NCBI GenBank assembly: GCA_001972305.1 | Contig: BDDD01000053.1 | Location: 318,266-382,265, forward strand | From: Cephalotus follicularis | Lineage: Eukaryota > Streptophyta > Magnoliopsida > Oxalidales > Cephalotaceae | Direction: 5' to 3' | Length of the DNA: 64,000 nt | Made by a program: the position numbers and the translations under genes | Notes under the pieces: model-generated | Database searches by the model: none | Seen by the model: only the letters and a program-made list of their open reading frames with translations | Told to the model about the DNA's origin: nothing | In this document: one piece after another, positions 56,450-64,000 of the stretch | How the letters are laid out: the number at the start of each line of letters is the position of its first letter | Numbering within the stretch: position 1 is the first letter of the stretch

Positions 56450-57741
56450 CTGATCTGTTTCATTGAAATGAAGTGGGTCAGGTTTAAGTTCAGGTTCAAG
56501 TGGACGCATAAGTGATTAGACAGTCCGAGTGTAGGGTAAGTATCTACATTCTTCTGATCTATGTTTGTATGAGGTAGTTGATGCAGATGGACAGTGTATT
56601 TACATTATATGACATGTCGGCTTGTGGCAGTGCTATAGTATAAATGTGTGTTGATGTATTGGACCTGCCGGTATGTGGCAGTACATAAGCTGATCGGTGT
56701 ATGATATTACTAGATATGATTAGACCCATCATTTGAGGTTTTGACATGATTATCCTTCGCATGCGTATGGTATTATTGGATATGATCAAGCCCATCATTG
56801 TGGGTATTGAAAGTATTGTCCTTCTGCATGCAAATGATATATTTGGTTTAGCTGTGATGTAGTCAATGTGGGCAAGCCACTTCATATGGTGGTGATGATT
56901 ATTTTTTGCATGCTTATGATGTAATTATGGTTAAATTGTGGTCGTGATGATCTATGAGGGCTGTGACCCGAATATATATAAATTTTGATGTAGTCTGGTG
57001 CGGGCTGAGCCCCCAGCACATAGATTGCGATGAGATATGAGGGTTGATCCCCAAATATATAAACTGTGGTTTATCAGGTGGCATGAAGTCCGATAAACGA
57101 ATACTTCATGCCCGATTTTTGAGAAATCCTAAGAGTAAGATTTTTAATGGATTCATCAGTTGAGGTTCTAGAATGATGTAATTCTATTGAGTTGTAGTCT
57201 GTTAAGGGCTAAGCCCCTTTGTAAACTGCTAATTCCTCCATCGGGAGTGTGGATATAATTGTGTTTTCTTTACAGGGGGCATAGGTCCGATAAACGAATA
57301 CTTCATACCCGATTTTCGGGAGATTATAAGAGTTGAAATGTATTCAACTGATTTTTTCGCTGACATGATGTGATTGTTTTGAGTTTGAATTTATACACTT
57401 TTGGGTATGATTGATATGTGGTTGTTACAGAACTATACTGAATATACCAGTATAGGATCCTTACTATTGGGAGATTGAAAGTGATTAACTGAATAAAGTG
57501 CTAATTTGATTTATTTGGAGTTGTGAAATAACAATAGGTGATATGTTGGGTTCTTGGAGACCCAGTGACATGGATATAGTATGGTTACAGATTGAACGGA
57601 TACAGATTGTATGGTTACGGAACGTACGGTCGTAAACCATATGACTATGGATCGTATGATTATGAATTGCTTGAAGCAGATGAGTTAGAATGCTATGAGT
57701 ATGGAATGGCGTGAGCCGTTTTGTGAGCGAATTGATATAGG
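56450..57741. other. Noncoding tail of Gyp-2
   Basis: Shared with 48486-49681 in reverse complement. It includes two copies of CCGATAAACGAATACTTCAT (57089 and 57289), GGGCTGAGCCCCCAGC, and two CCCATCATT(T/G)-containing segments. Confidence 0.75.
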
Positions 57742-57876
57742 TGTGTGTTTCTCAGATTCAGGCAGGACCTTGGTCGATGGATAGATCCAAAAGGTTCGGT
57801 GGTAGTTTATCGACCCGATGAGGCAACTTGGGAACGAGAAGAAGACATTAGGGAGCGTTACCCTCATTTGTTTTAG
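57742..57876 (+). pseudogene. Pol C-terminal remnant of Gyp-2
   Basis: The last ~40 codons of a gypsy polyprotein: WIDPKGSVVVYRPDEATWER followed by EEDIRERYPHLF and TAG at 57874-57876. It resembles the chromodomain-side C-terminus of plant chromoviruses. Everything from protease to integrase is gone. Confidence 0.7.
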
Positions 57877-57908
57877 TGCCGTTTTAATTTCGAGGACGAA
57901 ATTCCTCG

Positions 57909-57920
57909 AAGGAGGGGTGG
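57909..57920 (+). other. Polypurine tract of Gyp-2
   Basis: AAGGAGGGGTGG immediately before the LTR start TGTAACGCCC. Confidence 0.85.
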
Positions 57921-57921
57921 A

Positions 57922-58346
57922 TGTAACGCCCGGGTTTTTTTACAAAATGTAATATTACAATTTCAATGTAATATTACTATAGAATTTATGAGAATAGTAA
58001 AATTCCCGATTTTGATGATATTTCGCCTTTTATAAAGTCGAATTTCGAAAGAGGAATATAAGGAAATGTTCAAGGCATTTCGTATTGAAGCAGCAATTAT
58101 GTTGCCCAAAATGGTTAATAAAGCCTATTTTTAATGCGCGACAACAAAGCCCAGTGTTCGCATTATCACTACGGTTATTTTCTTGGTGGCTGGATTAATT
58201 AATATCGCAATTCGTGGAATAATAAGGACCTAGACCTAAATATTTGGGGATAAAATGCTAAGAAGGAGGCTTAAAGAATTAAAAAGAAAGAGGGAAAATT
58301 AATATATGAGAGAAAGAGAGACAGATGCGCCCGTGCAAAATAAAGA

Positions 58347-58381
<35 letters not shown>

Positions 58382-58813
58382 GCGGGAGAGAAAGGGATAG
58401 AGGGCGCCGGAGACAACACCGGAGCCAACCACCTGACCAAGAGAGCACGACGGTCAGCCCAGGACCTCCAGCCGGTAACTCCTCCTTCCTCTTCCCTTTT
58501 TTCCTTCTTTTTCTCTTCTCTCTCCCCGACGTTTTCCCCTATGCCATGCGTTTCGCCGCCGGTTAGCATCGCAGATGGTGCCGGTCTTCATCTAGAAGGC
58601 TAACTCTGCCCGTTTTGACCACTGTTGAGGCGTCATTTGGCCAGAATCGGTCGGATTCAAACTGTCGAGTTGACTCAGTGAACCTAACTCGTTGCCGCCT
58701 TTGACCGCGCGTTTAGTGCCGAGTCTTGGCCCGTTTAAGGTAGTGAAGTGTTAAACTGTGAATGTGTGGCGTTTTGGGGTGGCGATCGGACCCGTTGAGG
58801 TCCGGCGAGTTGA
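57922..58813 (+). repeat. 3' LTR of Gyp-2, first part
   Basis: Matches 38719-39625 closely; ends at TSD GTTGA (58809-58813) of sLTR-d and resumes at 61586. Confidence 0.88.
58353..58380. repeat. (GA)n microsatellite
   Basis: Perfect GA run in the LTR, expanded relative to the matching run near 39160. Confidence 0.9.
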
Positions 58814-59206
58814 TGTCACACCCCGTCTTTCCACGACAAGACAACACGTAAGGTGGTAAGGCAATCAACATAAAAATAATCCAGCTCATGCAAATTTACC
58901 AACAAATAAAAACCTTAGATAGCGGAAGCAATAACATAAATGAGCCGAATCAAACACGCATCACGCATCCCATACTATGTGATGCCCACAAGTTTATAAA
59001 TAATCCCAACATAACTGTCGATCGCCAAAAACGGAGCGTGAAATAATAATACAGATAACAAAATATCCTTTGTTACAAAATCCGAATAATCATGATCAAT
59101 GTTCAATAACCCAAATACATAAATAAGAGAGATAGCAAAGCCTTCTCTTTAAGTCTCCCTGCATGCTCCATATCATATCCCCTCCATCAATCTGTTACAG
59201 TAGGGG

Positions 59207-59231
59207 TTAGCCTTTGTCCTCACTCGGCTAA
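59207..59231 (-). repeat. Conserved LTR hairpin in sLTR-d
   Basis: Same 25-nt unit as 3759-3783. Confidence 0.8.
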
Positions 59232-60095
59232 GTGAATAAACCCATAAATACAGTTCAAGTCATATGATAATGAGTATCATGAATGAATGCATTATGATGC
59301 GACATGATATGTAATTTCCAAGTAAATATACTTCCGTATATACATATAAAAATATATTCATGCTCACAGTACAAGTATAACTCATAAGTTATATCAACAC
59401 AAGCAAGAAATATGTCCCCAAAAAGGAACCAGACAATCCAACCGTCATGACCGTCGCAACCTCTTGGCCCCAACATCATGCACTCTTAGTCCATCCCCGT
59501 TTGCGGACGGTTTGGAGCAAGTCATCCGTAAGTTGTTTAGCACGGCGGCTAAACCAACAGCAAGTTTCTAGCACAGTGGCTAAGTAATCAACAAGTTATT
59601 AGCACGGTGGCTAATAATCAACAAGTTATTAGAACGACGGCTAATAATCAACAAGCACAAGCATTTCAAGTACAAGTTAAGCAATTACACATAATTACTT
59701 GATCAAATATATTTATTTAAAATATATTATTTCGTTCACAAGTTGTAATAAGTTGTAAAACTTAAAACAATACATTTCTCTGTCTTTGGAAATACTTCCC
59801 CAATCATTTTGAAAACATATACAGTTATACATTTTCGCACAATACATTTGGTTTCATAATCAATCCTTTAAAATATTTCTCAGTCATTGGAAATACTTCC
59901 CCAGTCATTTCGAAAATATATAGATTCATATGTTGACAAATATACATTTTCGTACAAAATGATTATGACAATCATACAAGCTTTTCAAAATGGTTAACAC
60001 TTTTAGAATGCAACCATATGCTCAGAATGCATCCTAGAATCGTTTCGGGTCTAGTGGGTCCCATTTGAGCGAAATTCTACTGATCAGGAGAAAAG

Positions 60096-60512
60096 GCGTC
60101 GATGTCTATCCTTAAGGCGTCGACGTCTTTACACTAAGGCGTCAATCCCATGTACAAATATTCCCAGGCGTTTTCGAACTGAAGACGTCGATGTCTTTAT
60201 GATACCAGAGAGTATCGGTTCGTGAGTCTCGATTCTAGAGGGTAGAATCTGGCCTTTTAATCCCTCATGCAAACGAATATCACTCTCACAACGTGTAAGG
60301 CATACTACTGGTTAACAGGAACACAACCAGAACATCAATTCGAAACCAAACAGGTGATTCCAAGTGGCTAGATTTCCATCCGAGATGAACATTTCAGTTC
60401 TACATTTTCCCAGAAAAGGCGTCGATGTCAATAAAAAAAAACATCGATGTCTTTCACATATTCACACGAAGGCATCGACGTCTTCACATAGACGTCGATG
60501 TCTTTACAACCC
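60096..60512. repeat. GTCGAC palindromes in sLTR-d, cluster 2
   Basis: Two groups (60096-60200, 60417-60512) of GGCGTCGACGTCTTT, GACGTCGATGTCTTT and GGCATCGACGTCTTC, 1.07-1.48 kb from the LTR start. Confidence 0.82.
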
Positions 60513-61254
60513 AGAACGTCTTTTTCCACAGTTTTAACATACCAAGCCATTATCAAATCCATCCTTTACACAACCAACTCACATATTCATGTAATCGTAC
60601 ATGCATGAATAACTCAGTGTATCACAGTAACACTATAACAAGTCCAGAATTACAATCCAACCATTAACATGCAATTCATCATGTTATTCATTAACTTAAA
60701 ACTCAAAATGCATGTATAAATCCATCACTTTCCCCTACCTTATTGTTCCAAGTTAGGAACTGGAAAGTCCACCTCTTTAAGTTCCCAAGTCCTGGCTACC
60801 AGCGGCTCCAAGATCCCTTAGCAACTGCTACCCACGAGCTCCAATCTCAAGCTCCAAGCAAATTCAACAATGGTGACTCTCACATTCACTGTTTTCTTTC
60901 TTTTCTTTCCTTTGGTGTTTTAAAACGAGAGAGATAAGTGGGGAGGGTTATTCTTTTGCAGATGGCTTCCCCCCAACATCGCTCTCTTTACATTTAACAT
61001 GCCACCCTCGTGCTCTCTCCCACTTTCCAGGTTTCTGCATTTCTTTTTGTTTTCTATTCTTCTTTCTTTTACAGGTTGCATGTGAGGGTGGTATTCCCTT
61101 GCATGTTCCATGTGAGGAGCATGTTTTAGCATTTATGGCAACACACTAGCACAATCACCACGTCACAATGCACTTGTAAAGGCGTCTGGTAAAGCCCCCA
61201 AAGATCCCATTGCATGTTACCCTGCCAGCGAAGAACGTGACAGACGTTCTTTAC

Positions 61255-61415
61255 AAAGGCGTCGACGTCTTTCCTTAGACGTCGATGTCTTTTCTCCTTT
61301 TTGTAAGAAGGTGTCGATGTCTTCTCTCTACGTCGACGTGCATGCCCATGCATTCACGTGTACCTCGGTTCCAATAGGCGTCGACGTCTTTACAAAGACG
61401 TCGATGTCTTTACCC
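61255..61415. repeat. GTCGAC palindromes in sLTR-d, cluster 1
   Basis: Six copies, for example AAAGGCGTCGACGTCTTT and AAAGACGTCGATGTCTTT, 165-325 bp from the LTR start. Confidence 0.85.
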
Positions 61416-61585
61416 CAAAACAGCGCCGTTTCTAGTTTTGACACACACCTTCCACATCCAAAACGATAATTAGGGTTTGTAAGTATCTTTTGAGTTCAAA
61501 ACTCAACATTCTCATAAAATCAAGTTTAAGATTACATCATAAATCGAAATATTACATTCAGGAAAATACCGGGCGTTACAGTTGA

Positions 61586-61914
61586 CTCAGTGAGTCGCAA
61601 CTAGCTGCCGCCGGTGACACGACGTTCGGCACCGATTCACGGCGAGTCTTGAGCGGTTCTGTGTAGACCATTCAATGTGGAAGCCGTTTATGGGTGTTTC
61701 ACAAGCTAGGTGAGTTGGCCGGAATCCGGCCAGCGTTTCGGTGAAGTCAATGTTTTGTGTGCGTTGATCGTAATGAGAACGTGTTATATATGCAGTGTGA
61801 ATAAAGAGCGTCTTCGGGCTGTGGACCTTGAAGAGGTGGACTGTGATTCCTAACTTGGAATTACAGGTAGGGGTAATAGTAGGGGTTATATAACTGCATA
61901 TTTGAGTTCAAAAA
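61586..61914 (+). repeat. 3' LTR of Gyp-2, second part
   Basis: Continues the LTR (matches 39625-39955), then is cut by the Sirevirus-like element at 61915. Confidence 0.85.
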
Positions 61915-62440
61915 TGAAATAAACACTCTTGCAATATACAAGAGGGGGGGTGAATTGAATATTGATGTAAATATCGGAAATTTAAAAACTTTAAAAGTAA
62001 AGAAAAAAGGGAAAGAAAAACTTCTTCGAATTTAGAGTGGTTCGGCTAACTCTCGCCTACGTCCACTTTTCCCAAGGGAGCTCCTTGAGTTTCCACTATC
62101 TCGAATTGATTAAGGCAGCAATTCGTTACACCTTACAACTTCGTGATTGACCTCAATCACCAGACCTTGACCTCAAGACCTTAGAGGATTCTCCTCTTTT
62201 ACAAGTAATTGTGAAAGTGTTTACAAGATAACCTCTCAAATAGGTTGATATGACTTATACAGATCACAATATGAAACACTCAGAGAAACTCAAAAGATAG
62301 AGCTTAGAAGCCTTTCAGAACACTATAGAGCACTTTGAGCTTTTTAGCAATAGAATGCTTGAATATGATATCTCTCTTGATGTTGTGTAATTCTTGTTGA
62401 ATTGATGTAGTTCAGTGTGTTCTTCTGAGGTTTCAGTCTT

Positions 62441-62450
62441 CCTTTTATAG
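62441..62450 (-). promoter_or_regulatory. TATA box of the Sirevirus-like LTR
   Basis: Minus-strand CTATAAAAGG; transcription would run left, out of the LTR. Confidence 0.65.
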
Positions 62451-62541
62451 GCAGAAAAGATTTGTAGCCGTTGCATAATTCATGGAAGCTTTTGATTTTA
62501 AAATGTGTTAGTGCAACTTTGAATTTTGTCTCTGCTGACAT

Positions 62542-63050
62542 AAAGACGTCGATGTCTTTGATAGTTGTTAGCCGTTGGAAGTGCGTTTACTAGCCGTTCC
62601 ATGTTTCCCGAGTCAATCCATTTAAAAAGACGTCGATGTCTTTTTAAAGGCGTCGCTGTCATTTCTGGGAAGTCTCCAGGCATTTGAATCTTTGAGCATC
62701 ACATCGACTTCTTCTATAGGGGTCGATGTCTTTTCAGGGAATTGCAGATAGGTCTAGAAAGGCGTCGATGTCTATGGAAAGGGATCGACTTCTTTGCATG
62801 GACGTCGATGTCTTCATGAGAAAGGATCGATGTGATCGATCAATTTTGACCTATAACTTTTGCACCTTAAGACGTCGATGTCTTCCTGATAGGGATCGAT
62901 GTCTTTTGTACGGACGTCGATGTCTTTGCTTGTAGGGATCGATGTCTTCATTTAAAATTTGATCAGTAGCTTCCGGCACTAAAGACGTCGATGTCTTCTT
63001 GAAAGGGATCGATGTCTTTTGTACGGACGTCGATGTCGTTTCTGGGAAAT
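62542..63050. repeat. GTCGAC-type palindrome array in the Sirevirus-like LTR
   Basis: About 18 copies of GACGTCGATGTCTTT or GGATCGATGTCTTT, 90-600 bp upstream of the TATA box. Confidence 0.87.
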
Positions 63051-63177
63051 CAATGTCTTTTCCCTGCAGATGAGTTTTGCCTTGGTATTAAACTTTGTAA
63101 TATCTTGCACATCAAGTAAACTTGTCAAATGCAAATATGTTATCATCAAAACTAGGATTGAGACTAAATCGTCAACA

Positions 63178-63200
63178 ATCTCCCCCTTTTTGATGATGAC
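63178..63200 (-). other. Polypurine tract of the Sirevirus-like element
   Basis: Minus-strand GTCATCATCAAAAAGGGGGA + GAT directly before the LTR. Extra PPT-like tracts (AAAAAAGGGGGAGAAAAGG near 63440, AAGGGGGAGC near 63488) lie further upstream. Confidence 0.82.
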
Positions 63201-63827
63201 AAAAATTTGCTCAAAAAGGCATAAACATAAGTAATACCAATTAAAACATAAGTGAATACCAATAGAGAGTTATCTTATAAAGTAAGCAATGTTCATAAGA
63301 ATGTTCCTTGTGCAATATCAGTTAGCTATGAGTTTTGCATTTGAGAGTTCTTTCTCCCATATCAATCAAAAAACTCTAGCATTTTGAGCCTTTTCTCCCA
63401 TTTTAAGCCTTTTTCTCATAAACTCTAACATTTTGAGCCTTTTCTCCCCCTTTTTTGTATAACATCAAAAAGGTAGAAATCATTAGCTCCCCCTTAATAA
63501 AAGCAAGGGTAAAAATATGAACATAAGCATTAATGCACAAAATATCAAAATATCGGCAATAAACATAATTGAGAAAACATATTATCATTAACCAAAAAAC
63601 ATTCATAAAACCATATCAAAAACATCATATCATAAACACAATTCATAAAACTATATCATAAACATAGAAATGTATAAATACAATTTCATAAACATAATCA
63701 TTTGGAAACACATAATTTCATTAACACAAACTTTGTCCTTACAAAAATGATAAATCCATAAACAATATAAATGAGCCCCATGGTTCATTACAACAAAAAA
63801 CAAAACAAAACAAAAATAGCAGCAAGA
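63201..63827. other. 3' untranslated region of the Sirevirus-like element
   Basis: AT-rich. It has repeats like GGCTCAAAATG(C/T)TAGAGTT between 63360 and 63440 and the extra PPT-like tracts. No coding frame. Confidence 0.7.
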
Positions 63828-63998
63828 TCAAGCAACAGTAGGAGGGGCATCGGAATCGGAGTCATCGCCCGAAGTCTCTTCGCAAGTATCAATATTCTTG
63901 GAAGCTGCTAGTTTTCGTTCCAACCTTTTGAGATGCCTCCTTGCGACTTTTAGGTCATAGTAGATGGTGTCATCGATGTTATCGAAGTCGGACCGAAT
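63828..63998 (-). CDS. C-terminal end of a Sirevirus-like ORF (partial)
   Basis: The open frame enters from the right window edge and stops at TGA 63828-63830: DDTIYYDLKVARRHLKRLER, then KLAASKNIDTCEETSGDDSD and SDAPPTVA. It is charged with a short coiled-coil-like helix and an acidic tail. Given its place just before the PPT region it may be the end of pol or of the extra ORF that some Sireviruses carry; too little is visible to decide. Confidence 0.5.
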   Translation of the reverse strand: MRSDFDNIDDTIYYDLKVARRHLKRLERKLAASKNIDTCEETSGDDSDSDAPPTVA

Positions 63999-64000
63999 CG

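Larger units (their letters stand above)
58814..61580 (-). mobile_element. Solo LTR (sLTR-d) in the 3' LTR of Gyp-2
   Basis: 2,767 bp, TGTCACACCCCGTC ... ACCGGGCGTTACA on the plus strand, TSD GTTGA (58809-58813 and 61581-61585). It is similar to sLTR-b in its left third, but its two palindrome clusters have AAAGACGTCGACGTCTTT arms instead of CCAGTCGACTGG. Confidence 0.92.
38719..61914 (+). mobile_element. Gyp-2: plus-strand gypsy element, gag-only, heavily nested
   Basis: 5' LTR (38719-41543 and 54314-54882), PBS 54887-54898, broken gag (55048-55410), repeat tract, long noncoding tail, pol C-terminal remnant (57742-57876), PPT, and 3' LTR (57922-58813 and 61586-61914, then cut by a Sirevirus-like element). 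Gyp-3 sits in the 5' LTR and a solo LTR in the 3' LTR. The first base pair of the 5' LTR is TA rather than TG (TATAACGCCC against TGTAACGCCC in the 3' LTR). The right end lies outside the window. Confidence 0.85.
61915..63177 (-). repeat. 3' LTR of the Sirevirus-like element
   Basis: 1,263 bp. The minus strand starts TGTTGACGATTTAGTCTC and ends near GCAAGAGTGTTTATTTCA. A TATA box CTATAAAAGG (minus) is at 62441-62450, and the palindrome array lies upstream of it at 62542-63050. The left end is uncertain by a few bases because the TSD is an A run. Confidence 0.82.
61915..64000 (-). mobile_element. Sirevirus-like Ty1/copia element, 3' part
   Basis: 3' LTR (61915-63177), polypurine tract, a region with several PPT-like tracts, and the end of an ORF. 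Minus-strand AAAAAGGGGGAGAT followed by TGTTG is the arrangement known from Sireviruses (SIRE1, Maximus). The rest is outside the window. Confidence 0.75.

Noticed and set aside
1-64000. tRNA, rRNA, snoRNA or miRNA genes
   Set aside because: None recognised. The TGGTATCAGAGC matches are primer binding sites next to LTRs, not tRNA genes.

Overview
This window is plant nuclear DNA made almost entirely of nested LTR retrotransposons. The evidence is Ty3/gypsy elements of the Tat lineage (with a second RNase H and an antisense spliced gene), a Ty1/copia element, Sirevirus-like LTRs, a CACTA transposon carrying pieces of host genes, a hAT-type MITE, and the spliced 5' end of a plant-type short-chain dehydrogenase gene. 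No species name can be supported. I saw no rRNA or tRNA gene and no CRISPR array. Nearly every element boundary below was fixed by matching target-site duplications (TSDs).

Layout. 1-7665: Tat-1, a minus-strand Tat-lineage element whose left end lies outside the window. It is interrupted by a solo LTR (1605-4163, TSD GTTAT) and a 131-bp hAT MITE (4657-4787, TSD GTCGGTAT). 7666-9216: host DNA with three exons of an SDR gene on the minus strand; Tat-1 sits in its third intron. 9217-12969: Gyp-1, a decayed minus-strand gypsy element (TSD ATATA). 12975-13082: host DNA. 13083-38643: Tat-2, a complete minus-strand Tat element (TSD CAAAC). It holds a 3,044-bp CACTA in its 3' LTR (13880-16923, TSD TTC), an antisense spliced gene (17617-19971), pol (21155-24668), a 10.9-kb copia element Cop-1 (24669-35583, TSD GGGCC/GGGTC), then gag, PBS and 5' LTR. 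38649-38718: host DNA. 38719 to at least 61914: Gyp-2, a plus-strand gypsy element. Its 5' LTR contains Gyp-3 (41544-54308, TSD GTTAT). The 3' LTR of Gyp-3 contains a solo LTR (41793-45148, TSD ATTAC), which contains a Sirevirus-like solo LTR (43067-44301, TSD TGTTC): four levels of nesting. The 3' LTR of Gyp-2 holds another solo LTR (58814-61580, TSD GTTGA) and is then entered by a Sirevirus-like element (61915 to the window end).

How the parts work together. Only the SDR gene is a host locus in place; the rest is retroelement machinery, mostly dead. The reading frames of Tat-2 pol and Cop-1 are interrupted by few stops, all readable as C-to-T or G-to-A changes. Gyp-2 and Gyp-3 keep a gag and a long shared noncoding tail in place of most of pol, so they look like gag-only, non-autonomous elements.

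Three patterns are not explained by ordinary gene content. (1) Three copies of one LTR segment in Cop-1 differ at 23 sites within 514 bp, and one copy has adenine at 22 of them while the others carry G, C or T. This resembles adenine-directed diversification, or an assembly artefact. (2) Palindromes centred on GTCGAC recur in arrays in gypsy, copia and Sirevirus LTRs; the core is fixed while the flanking arms change together and stay self-complementary. (3) Gypsy LTRs carry arrays of about 12 short hairpins whose stems covary around a shared loop.
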